A model generated the notes under the pieces. That model saw only the letters and a program-made list of their open reading frames with translations, was not told the origin of the DNA and searched no databases. Shown in pieces: positions 16,362-24,205 of a stretch of DNA of 44,616 bases (its first letter is position 1; each line of letters starts with the position of its first letter). The translations under genes and the position numbers were made by a program. The DNA is taken from NCBI GenBank assembly GCA_944323135.1, contig CALURI010000016.1, positions 1 to 44,616 of the forward strand, in the 5' to 3' direction. Source of the DNA: Candidatus Gastranaerophilales bacterium. GTDB lineage: Bacteria; Cyanobacteriota; Vampirovibrionia; Gastranaerophilales; Gastranaerophilaceae.

Positions 16362-19155
16362 ATGAACTTATAGTACCTTGAGCTTTAACAAGCTTTTTAC
16401 CTTTCGGATTGACATTTACACCTGCAACGTTACCTCGAACGCCCTCAGGGATTGTTTTATAAACTTCTTTATAGTTATCTACCGGAATTAATTTTTTACC
16501 GTTAACTTCTAAGTCTCTATATAAATAGAAGTTGTGATTTGACATCTCACCGTTAATTTTACCTTTATAAGCTTTAGCAAAATCTCTTGCACTTACAGGA
16601 GTACCGTCTTCATATTTATACAAAACATGATATGCTGCAGGTCCTTGCCATCTGACAGCAGGGAATGCTTCAACATCTTCTCCGACTTCCATTTGACAAC
16701 TTCTTGTTTCAACTGTCGTAAATTGCGGAATTTCAAGAGAAAGTTTTTCTTCACTTTGTTCTGTATTAGATACTTCTTTTGTCAAAGCAAAAACATCATC
16801 AACATTACGTCCTCGTTCATGGACTCCGCCCATTGAAGCTAAACCTGTTGCAGCACCGCCTATAGCGCCTAAAATACCTGCATTTTTAGCATTATCAAGA
16901 TATTTATTATCAGTACCACTATATTTTTGACCTTCAGCCTTAACTTGTCCGCTATATTCTTGACCTTCAACATTTGCAGACCAGTCTTGACCTTTAACGG
17001 TTATATCTTTATTAACAGTTTGAGAAAATTCTTCTCCGTTTACCTCATATTTAAATGTTGTTTTATCATGAATTACGCGATCTTCTGTAGTTCCGGAAAT
17101 AACTCTATCATCAGTTTTTCCTGAATATGATACAAATTGAGAAGCTGTAGTACCGGCAACTGATAAAGGCCCTGACAATAAAGACCCTAAACCTCCGGTA
17201 GCAATACCAATTGCAGCTCCAAGACCGGCATTTTTCAATACATGTAACAATCGTTTGCCTGCTGTTGTGTTTTTATCAACACTATATCCGGCAGATTCGA
17301 CCATATCTCTTAGGGAATTTAATTCTCTGTTACCGATTTTATTATTTGAATTACCGATTATATTTTCAAATTTTAATGTTCCTGTTTCACCATAAGGAGA
17401 AGGAAGTTTCATATCTAAAATGCTTCGACCTTCTTGAAGTGTCATATTCAAATCTTTCAAGAAATTTTCTTTAGCATTTTTGTCATTGCCGAACAGAACT
17501 TCCATTTCAGCATCTGTTGCTCTTGAAGGATCACAACATATACCCATAAATGTCTTCCATTTATCTTCACTGAATTTAAAATATCTTTCTTTACCATTAA
17601 TATTAGCTTTAAAGTAACCGTTATCTTCGTCTACTTTAAATTGACTCGGATCGGTAATTTCATCACAAAGCATTGTAGGACAAGCTTTTACCAGATCACG
17701 TCCTTTTTTACCGATATCGGTATGAATTTTACCATCTTCTGCGGCATCTTTTCTTGCATCTTTTGAAAAATGTACTGTTGTATTAGGTACATCTTGTTGT
17801 ACTTGCTGGTTTTTAACGTAATCTTTGGCTTGTTCTTTGGCAAAATATTCATCATCTTTTGCTATTTCATCAGGAGTTCTGGCTTTCATAACATCTGAAG
17901 TTGCCATTAATCTTAATAATGTATTCGGTTCATATCCGCTGGCTTTTGCCATACTGATAAGAGCACCTTTTTTCTTTAATTCTGGTGTTAATTTTTCATA
18001 ACTGTCAGGAATCCCAATAACATTTGATTCTTTTAAAGCATCCATAATTTTTTGTTGATCTTCTGCATTGGTAGAATTTTGAATATCATTAACCAATACA
18101 TTTAATTCATCTCTGTCTTTAGGATCCGCATATTTATTTATATACATTTGTACAACATCAGCATCATCTCGCTGAATTTTTTTCTCTTTTGTTCCGCCGA
18201 TTGTCGTTTTATATTCCAACATATCAGCCATCTTTTTATCTATTTGTTTATTATACTTTCTTTCTGCAATATATAAATCAATTGCATCTCTTTTTGCAGG
18301 ATCGGCAGTTGCCGCCATTTTTGCATATTCTTTTTCTGCATTTTCTTGAAGTTGTTTGCGATCTTTTCTACTTTCTCGTAAATTGGCAGGAACATCAAGA
18401 ATATTTTCCTTTGTTGTTGTAGTTGTTGTTAAATCTGCTTCAACTGTAGCTGATCTTGCATCTGATTTTTCATAAGTGGTTTCACCTATTTTATTATCTA
18501 ATGTAGAACGCAAAGCTTCTTCATTTTTTACGGCATAACGTCTTTCTGATACAGGATTTTCAGCAATAGAACCATCTTTTCCTAATTTATCAATAATTTC
18601 AGGAGCTGATTCTTCTGTAAACTGAACATATTTATCTGCATTAGGATCAACGAAATTTTCTTTATGCTGTTCTGCAAATGCTTTTAAAGCGTCATTTAAT
18701 GCTGCTTTATTTGCATTATCAAAATTTATATTACCGTCTTTATCTAATGATAAATTTTTCTGTTCACTTAAAAATTGTATAAATTCTGCTTTTAAATTAT
18801 CGTCAGAAAGTCCCATTCTTTCTATAAGCATTGAAGACGGGACTGAATATAATTTTGCAGGCTGACCGACAATTTCACCTTTTGGTGGTTGAGTTGTTTT
18901 TTCAACAGCAGTTCCAACGACAGGTTTTTCTACTGCCCTTGTTTGCTGAACCGGCGCATTACCATTAACTGCGGAAGCTCCGCCTGCCACTTCTGCAGCG
19001 ACAGGTTTTTTCACAAAACAACTTTCAGAGAAATATTGATCATTGCCGATATATTCTCCTTTTTCGTTTTGTGAAATTATACCTTGATCAATCAAATTCT
19101 GTAATTGATTTGCACCAATTTGAGATACGTAATTAGGGTCTAGTAATGCACACAT
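16360..19155 (-). CDS. Large hypothetical protein with two glycine-rich hydrophobic segments
   Basis: 931-aa protein of unknown family. The N-terminus (MCALLDPNYVSQIGANQLQNLIDQG) is a short helical segment, not a signal peptide. Residues 60-110 are Val/Pro/Thr-rich linker; 110-560 are charged and helical. Two Gly/Ala-rich hydrophobic stretches, about 640-670 (GLGAAIGIATGGLGSLL) and 755-775 (ILGAIGGAATGLASMGG), resemble glycine-zipper or pore-forming helices. Between them lie short repeats: DDRVISGTTEDRVIHD and EGQEYSG, EGQKYSG. The C-terminal 120 residues look globular. The ATG at 19155 is preceded by AAAGGA 7 nt away; a TTG two codons upstream is too close to that site. A secreted effector, toxin or phage-structural protein are all possible; nothing proves any of them. 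Confidence 0.7.
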   Translation of the reverse strand: MCALLDPNYVSQIGANQLQNLIDQGIISQNEKGEYIGNDQYFSESCFVKKPVAAEVAGGASAVNGNAPVQQTRAVEKPVVGTAVEKTTQPPKGEIVGQPAKLYSVPSSMLIERMGLSDDNLKAEFIQFLSEQKNLSLDKDGNINFDNANKAALNDALKAFAEQHKENFVDPNADKYVQFTEESAPEIIDKLGKDGSIAENPVSERRYAVKNEEALRSTLDNKIGETTYEKSDARSATVEADLTTTTTTKENILDVPANLRESRKDRKQLQENAEKEYAKMAATADPAKRDAIDLYIAERKYNKQIDKKMADMLEYKTTIGGTKEKKIQRDDADVVQMYINKYADPKDRDELNVLVNDIQNSTNAEDQQKIMDALKESNVIGIPDSYEKLTPELKKKGALISMAKASGYEPNTLLRLMATSDVMKARTPDEIAKDDEYFAKEQAKDYVKNQQVQQDVPNTTVHFSKDARKDAAEDGKIHTDIGKKGRDLVKACPTMLCDEITDPSQFKVDEDNGYFKANINGKERYFKFSEDKWKTFMGICCDPSRATDAEMEVLFGNDKNAKENFLKDLNMTLQEGRSILDMKLPSPYGETGTLKFENIIGNSNNKIGNRELNSLRDMVESAGYSVDKNTTAGKRLLHVLKNAGLGAAIGIATGGLGSLLSGPLSVAGTTASQFVSYSGKTDDRVISGTTEDRVIHDKTTFKYEVNGEEFSQTVNKDITVKGQDWSANVEGQEYSGQVKAEGQKYSGTDNKYLDNAKNAGILGAIGGAATGLASMGGVHERGRNVDDVFALTKEVSNTEQSEEKLSLEIPQFTTVETRSCQMEVGEDVEAFPAVRWQGPAAYHVLYKYEDGTPVSARDFAKAYKGKINGEMSNHNFYLYRDLEVNGKKLIPVDNYKEVYKTIPEGVRGNVAGVNVNPKGKKLVKAQGTISS

Positions 19156-19535
19156 ATTCAAATCCTTTCTTCAATTGCTCTTGCTTTATATAAGCATACG
19201 AACAATTTGCTTTTATACTTCTCTATGTCCATGTAAAAAAATTTTTTAACCAAAAATTGCGTCATTTCTAATAATTTCTACAATCTTTTTTTTAAAATAC
19301 TGATTTTACAAGGTTTTAGAGATATATACCTTCTTTACATTTCTTAATATAAATATATATGTCATATATATTATATTAATTTTTTGTTCCGGAATTTTTT
19401 TCCGAAAAGTACACACTCCTTATATAGAGCTTTTACCACATGGGGTTACGGAAAATTTTACTTAAAACTTTAATATTTTATAAAATATGTTACATTTATT
19501 TACAAATTTGTACTAAAATACTGATGAGGAAAGAT
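19156..19535. other. Long intergenic region
   Basis: About 380 bp between divergent genes. It contains the minus-strand gene's likely promoter (TGCTTATAT near 19185), long A/T tracts, the palindrome TTCCGGAA near 19390, and a TAAAAT box at 19514-19519 before DUF4186. The frame of the DUF4186 gene is open back to 19440 but lacks a ribosome site there. No RNA gene recognised. Confidence 0.4.
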
Positions 19536-19883
19536 ATGACAGAGATTTTTGAAAAACTTGCAAAATCCGAATTCAGAAGTAAATTTAATCTTAAGCAAAA
19601 GGACAAGGATTATATTAAGCAAAAAGGATTAGATACTATAAGACGTCATGCCTGTGATTTTATTTCAAAAAGGCTTGCACCTGCAGTTATCGCAAATGAC
19701 GGAAAGCAAACGCCAATGAAGGGACATCCTGTATTTATTGCTCAACATGCCACAGCAACTTGCTGCAGAGGTTGTTTATACAAATGGCACAGAATAGAAA
19801 AAGGTACTGAACTTACCGCCTCGCAGAGGGAATATGTCGTAAATATAATTATGGAATGGATAAAAAGGCAATTAAAATCTTAG
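19536..19883 (+). CDS. DUF4186 family protein
   Basis: 115-aa protein matching the DUF4186 family closely (MTEIFEKLAKSEFRSKF, LKQKDKDYIKQKG, APAVIANDGKQTPMKGHPVF, AQHATATCCRGCLYKWH, IIMEWIKRQ). Function unknown; the conserved H-A-T-A-T-C-C-R-G-C block with nearby histidines could bind a metal. The ATG at 19536 has GAGGAAAG just upstream. Its stop overlaps the end of the convergent DUF2971 gene by 12 nt. Confidence 0.9.
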   Translation: MTEIFEKLAKSEFRSKFNLKQKDKDYIKQKGLDTIRRHACDFISKRLAPAVIANDGKQTPMKGHPVFIAQHATATCCRGCLYKWHRIEKGTELTASQREYVVNIIMEWIKRQLKS

Positions 19884-20780
19884 AGGAATTTTGGAACGAT
19901 TAACCGTTTTCTTTTCATAACCGAAATTGGAAAGCATACGGCAAGTGCTTGTATAAAATATACTTTCATCTAATGTCGGACCTATATTAATGCAATTCAC
20001 AGTTTTTTTCAGGAATTTATATTCAATATAAGGGATAAAAAGTCCGTTTTTCTCACAAATTTTTGTTTTTTCAGCGAAATTTGCCCCGAAATTATTGATA
20101 AAAATAATTCTGTATTCTTTTTCATCTTTAAAATGAGGATTTTTAAAGAACAAACTTATTACACTTAAAATATCAATTAGTTCGAAAACGGTGTCAACAA
20201 GTTTATCTTGATTTTTAGGATGTTTAATAGCTTTTTCATATTGCTTGTTCCATTTATCAAAAATAAGCTTCAACACGGTTATTTGTTTTTTTCTGTCATA
20301 TATAATATTGCCATACACAGAATTAAAACCGATTTTAATCATATCTGCAATCAAATCTTTTTTGCAAAAACCTATATTATAACCTGTATAATTTTGACCT
20401 TTTGCATAATTATTCCAAAGAGTAAGATTGTCACCTTCAGTTGAAAAAGAAATAGTATAATACTCATATTTATACCCGAAATCATTCGAACCGTTTATTA
20501 TATTAGTATATTTGGAATAAAAATGTTCTTTAATTTTAGAGAACAATTTTTGATTAAGTTCAGGCATCTCATCAATAAGATTAAAAATAAGCTTATAAGA
20601 ATATGTAACTTCTTCTTTATCATTAAGATACAGAGCGTTTGAAAAACGGATTATACCAGATTCAAGAATACTGAGTAATTTTTCGGGTTTTGTATAATGA
20701 TATAAAATACTATTTGAACCATCATCAAGAATTTTTCTTACTTTCGGGATTTTTTCAAGCAAACTGTCATAATCTATCAT
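19872..20780 (-). CDS. DUF2971 family protein
   Basis: 302-aa cytoplasmic protein with the DUF2971 pattern: LYHYTKPEKLLSILESGIIRFSNALYLNDKEE at the start, an FST-x-x-D-NLTLWNNYA block near residue 120, and FKDEKEYRIIF near 225. The family is widespread and scattered, often next to mobile or defence genes, with no settled function. The ATG follows GGAGTG by 10 nt. It is divergent from pgi and converges with DUF4186. Confidence 0.8.
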   Translation of the reverse strand: MIDYDSLLEKIPKVRKILDDGSNSILYHYTKPEKLLSILESGIIRFSNALYLNDKEEVTYSYKLIFNLIDEMPELNQKLFSKIKEHFYSKYTNIINGSNDFGYKYEYYTISFSTEGDNLTLWNNYAKGQNYTGYNIGFCKKDLIADMIKIGFNSVYGNIIYDRKKQITVLKLIFDKWNKQYEKAIKHPKNQDKLVDTVFELIDILSVISLFFKNPHFKDEKEYRIIFINNFGANFAEKTKICEKNGLFIPYIEYKFLKKTVNCINIGPTLDESIFYTSTCRMLSNFGYEKKTVNRSKIPLRF

Positions 20781-20891
20781 TTTTAAAACACTCCAAAATA
20801 ATATTATTCTTTATATTCTAATTATAACATATTTTTCGATAAATTTATCCCTCAAAAAATCATAAAGCTGTTTTAATTCGTACTTTTTTAG

Positions 20892-20897
20892 TATAAT
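20892..20897 (+). promoter_or_regulatory. -10 box of pgi
   Basis: Consensus TATAAT about 39 nt before the ATG at 20936; a leader of about 30 nt holds the AAGAGG ribosome site. The -35 is weak. Confidence 0.45.
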
Positions 20898-20935
20898 ATT
20901 GTATGTAAAATTTATTACGAAAGAAAGAGGTTATT

Positions 20936-22237
20936 ATGTTAACTAAAAATTCAAATGTAACAGTAAAATTCACAGGCATCGATTTCAGTGAATATTCATC
21001 TAAAGTCGCTGAATTTGTAAATGAATTTTCATCTCGTGCAAACAAACAAGGTCAATTCTTAAACTGGGTAAATTTACCTCAGGAACAAGCTAAAAGAGTT
21101 GACGAAATTTATGCACTTGCAGATAAATTGAAATCTCAAACAGGTGCTAAAAAACTTAGCGTAATGGGTATCGGCGGTTCAAAACACACTGTTGAACACA
21201 TGTTATCAATCAATGGTCTAAATATTTGCCATGATTCAGTAGAATTTTATTCTGATGTTGATTCCGCAAGTTTAGAAAGATTTTTATACAGATTGGAAAA
21301 TGATGTAACAACATCAAATTTCTTAATTGCTTCAAAATCAGGCTCAACATTTGAAACAAAAGACGGATTTTTAAGAGTTTTAGATATGTTAATTGATGCA
21401 TACAAAGCTCAAGGAAAATCTCAAGAAGATGCTGAAAAATCAGCTCACAAACACTTTATTGCCGTAACTGATAAAAATGCAGAAAAAAGTGAACTTAGAA
21501 GAACATCAAATGAAAAAGGTTGGCTTGGCGACTTATTTATTCACGATGACGTAGGCGGACGTTTTTCAGCATTTGATGATCACGCTTTATTCACACTTGC
21601 TTATGCAGGGATGAAAAAAGAAGATATGGTAAAAATGCTAAATGCAGCACAAGATGTTTCAACAGAATCTTTAACAGCTGATTTAGATATTAACGATGCA
21701 TTGAAAGAAGGTATTTTCTGGGCACACGCTAAAATGAACGGTATTTCAGCATCAGTTCATCAATATATGGGTTCAATTTTTGAAAACACAGTATATTGGA
21801 ATGCTCAAATGCAAAATGAATCTGTCAAAGATACTTTAAAACAGATTGCAAAAGTTCCTGATGCAATGCACCATTCAGCAGAAGCTCATTTTAACCCTGC
21901 AAACAAATTTGCATTTGCACTAACTGTTCCTCAAGATAACGGCGTATGCAGAGAAAATGCTGAAAGCTATATTGAAGCATTAACAAAATCTTACACTTCA
22001 ACAGGTGCATTCTTCTTAGAAACTGTAAAAACTCATAAAATGGGCTTAACTCCTGAAGCAGCAGGAACACTAACTCAATTAAGAGCATTTGCAACAGTTT
22101 ACCAAGAAATCGTTGAAACAATTATGGGCAATAAATCATTCCCAGAAGTTCTTGACAGTGTACTTCAACCACACGTAGAATTCTACAAAAAGAATTTGAA
22201 AGGCGGAGTTGTAGTTCCGGGCAGAATTTCTCTTTAA
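20936..22237 (+). CDS. pgi: Glucose-6-phosphate isomerase
   Basis: 433-aa glycolytic enzyme interconverting glucose-6-phosphate and fructose-6-phosphate. The two SIS-type sugar-phosphate domains are visible: GIGGSKHTVEHML (about residues 79-92), ASKSGSTFETK (about 132-142) and HDDVGGRFSAF (about 202-212). The C-terminal part ends with QPHVEFYKKNL rather than the longer eukaryotic/proteobacterial tail, matching the short PGI group. AAGAGG precedes the ATG. Monocistronic, with a hairpin after the stop. Confidence 0.9.
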   Translation: MLTKNSNVTVKFTGIDFSEYSSKVAEFVNEFSSRANKQGQFLNWVNLPQEQAKRVDEIYALADKLKSQTGAKKLSVMGIGGSKHTVEHMLSINGLNICHDSVEFYSDVDSASLERFLYRLENDVTTSNFLIASKSGSTFETKDGFLRVLDMLIDAYKAQGKSQEDAEKSAHKHFIAVTDKNAEKSELRRTSNEKGWLGDLFIHDDVGGRFSAFDDHALFTLAYAGMKKEDMVKMLNAAQDVSTESLTADLDINDALKEGIFWAHAKMNGISASVHQYMGSIFENTVYWNAQMQNESVKDTLKQIAKVPDAMHHSAEAHFNPANKFAFALTVPQDNGVCRENAESYIEALTKSYTSTGAFFLETVKTHKMGLTPEAAGTLTQLRAFATVYQEIVETIMGNKSFPEVLDSVLQPHVEFYKKNLKGGVVVPGRISL

Positions 22238-22259
22238 TTAAATATATAAATTCATTTTT

Positions 22260-22295
22260 AATTGCGGATTAACAAAAATAGGTTAATCCGCAATT
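22260..22295. terminator. Bidirectional terminator after pgi
   Basis: A perfect 14-bp stem, AATTGCGGATTAAC with GTTAATCCGCAATT, loop of 8 nt, between converging pgi and the pilin gene. T-tracts are short (ATATTATT on plus, TAAAAATG on minus), so efficiency is uncertain. Confidence 0.7.
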
Positions 22296-22315
22296 ATATT
22301 ATTGCAATTTGAACA

Positions 22316-23058
22316 TCAATATCTTGGATAATCTTGTGGAATCTGCCAGTTGTTAAAATACAAATATGCAGCACACAACAATCCTTCAGAGTGATTTTTA
22401 CAATTTGACTTCATCACATCAAGACTCATTCCTGTACCATATAACCACAAGCCAGCGTGCGAAATGTCATGCCTATTATTTTCTTTAAATACACCTTTAG
22501 TTATTGTAACTACAAAAATATCTTTACCATACATATTTGGTCTGCGTTTGCCATTAGTGTCTATATAAAAATGTGCATGCTCCGACTGATTTTGGAAAGC
22601 CAGCAAAGTACCATCAACTAATTTTACCTTTGCATAACTATTACTTTTAATTACTTGCCTGCTATCATTCCCGTTTAGATAGTAAATTGTACCGCTGTCA
22701 TTCCAACATGCTGATGTTTGATTCACTTCACAATTTTCCGTAATACTAAGATATGGTACAAAATATTTATTAAAAAAATCTTTAGTTGATAAATTCCAGT
22801 CCCAATTTTCAATTTCACCGTAATCAAGTTCTCCCATTTTATATACCTGATTTAATACTGAATAAGTTTTTTTAAACGATTAACAGATTCGATCATTTTG
22901 TGATGCGAGATTAAGGAAGGCAAAGTCAACACTGCCAGCACTACAATTATACCAATAGTTATTAAAACTTCGGCTAAAGTAAACGCCGATTTGTATTGGT
23001 TTGATTTAATAGTTCTATTGGAAGGAAGAAACAGAGATAAATAGAAATCTTGTATCAT
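22316..23058 (-). pseudogene. Prepilin-like protein, frame broken at an A7 run
   Basis: Type IV pilin/pseudopilin-like protein split into two frames. The first part (ATG 23058, GAGG 5 nt upstream) encodes a 24-25 residue leader, the class III prepilin motif A-FTLAEVLI with E at +5, the hydrophobic helix and RLKKLIQY before a stop at 22852. The second part runs to 22316. They join if one A is added to the A7 run (plus-strand T7 22867-22873), giving RLKKTYSVLNQVYKMGELDY, which aligns with QLKKMYSVMSQ of the paralogue at 27719. The C-terminal domain shares CW, YLNGN and NG-x3-PN-x2-GKDI with that paralogue. It is either a decayed gene, a phase-variable gene, slippage-decoded, or a base-call error. 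Confidence 0.8.
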
Positions 23059-23156
23059 AAAAACCTCTTTTTTTATTATCTTTTATATAAATATATTACT
23101 TTTAATTTCCTGTTAATATATAAAAATTACTCTTATCATTATTAAAAAAGGCTTAT

Positions 23157-23468
23157 ATGAGTTTAAAAAAAATTTTTGCAGAAAATTTAAAAAAAATAAG
23201 AAAACAAAGAGGGCTTACACAAGAAGGATTAGCTGAACTTGTAAATGTTGCACCACGGCATATTTCTTTTATTGAAACAGCAAAAAGCTTTCCTTCCTGC
23301 GAATTGCTTGAAAGGCTGAGTAAAGTTTTAAACACAAGTTTTAGTGAATTTTTTGACTGTAATAATGAAATATCAAGAGAAGAAATTTTAGAACAAATTT
23401 ATAATATTACTTCAAGATTAGATGATAAAAAGCTAAAATATATTTACAAAATGGTAAGTGAATTATAA
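23157..23468 (+). CDS. HTH Cro/CI-type transcriptional regulator
   Basis: 103-aa DNA-binding protein. Residues 8-62 form an HTH_3 domain (NLKKIRKQRGLTQEGLAELVNVAPRHISFIETAK), followed by a short helical tail that may dimerise. AAAAAGG lies 5 nt before ATG. It is divergent from the broken pilin gene with 98 bp between, so the pilin gene is an obvious candidate target. No ligand domain. Confidence 0.88.
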   Translation: MSLKKIFAENLKKIRKQRGLTQEGLAELVNVAPRHISFIETAKSFPSCELLERLSKVLNTSFSEFFDCNNEISREEILEQIYNITSRLDDKKLKYIYKMVSEL

Positions 23469-23494
23469 ATTCTCAAACACATATTTAATTGATG

Positions 23495-23503
23495 TGATAT
23501 TAT
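23495..23503 (+). promoter_or_regulatory. Extended -10 promoter before the DUF4145-like gene
   Basis: TGATATTAT, an extended -10, ends 6 nt before the ATG at 23510; no ribosome site, so likely leaderless. Confidence 0.45.
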
Positions 23504-23509
23504 TTTTAT

Positions 23510-24187
23510 ATGAATACAAATTTCAATTTTCTGAAAAAAATTGACAAAAACCTATTTCAAATAATTAATGAAGCCGAAGAACTATACAGAGATGAATATT
23601 TTGAGCAATGTATGGGGCAGACAAGACGTTTTGGAGAAAACGTCTGCAAAAAAGTGCTGGGTAAAAATCGCACTGTCGAAAAAACTTATGATGATATGCT
23701 TGCAACTCTTAAAGACTGTTCAAACGGTAATATTCAAGAACAAGAGTTTATTACGGATTTATATTTTCTAAAAAAACATGGCAACAATGCAGTTCATTCA
23801 TCTTCCGTAAAAAAAGACGGTATAACAGCTCTTGAATGTCTTAAAAGAGCATTTGAAATTGCAATCAATTATGCAGTCTACAACAAAAACGCAAGCACTG
23901 ATATATTAAAACTTCACTATGATACAGAGCTTCTTGTAACAGGGAAAAAAGCTAAAAAAAGCCTTACAGAAAAATACACAGAAGCTAAAACAAAAACCTC
24001 CACAAAAGAAAAAACATCAACAAAATCCAAGAAGCAAACCCAGACAAAGTTGAAAAAACAATCTTCTGTTATGGTCTGCAAAACTCATAAAAAAAGAATT
24101 TCATTTTACTGGATTTTTACAGGAGTATCACTCGTAATTTCAGCACTCATAATGCTAGTATTATTTATATCATTACACATAAAATAA
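23510..24187 (+). CDS. DUF4145-like protein with C-terminal membrane anchor
   Basis: 225-aa protein. Residues 8-130 resemble the DUF4145 domain found at the N-terminus of type I restriction subunits and in standalone proteins (EAEELYRDEYFEQCMGQTRR; FLKKHGNNAVHS, the typical signature). A Lys/Thr/Ser-rich linker follows (150-190, near-repeats of TSTKEKTSTKSKK), then a basic patch and one hydrophobic helix at about 199-222. So a cytosolic domain appears tethered to the inner membrane by its C-terminus. Function unknown. It follows the HTH gene by 41 nt but has its own -10. Confidence 0.72.
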   Translation: MNTNFNFLKKIDKNLFQIINEAEELYRDEYFEQCMGQTRRFGENVCKKVLGKNRTVEKTYDDMLATLKDCSNGNIQEQEFITDLYFLKKHGNNAVHSSSVKKDGITALECLKRAFEIAINYAVYNKNASTDILKLHYDTELLVTGKKAKKSLTEKYTEAKTKTSTKEKTSTKSKKQTQTKLKKQSSVMVCKTHKKRISFYWIFTGVSLVISALIMLVLFISLHIK

Positions 24188-24205
24188 AAATTAACCGCCC
24201 GCAAA

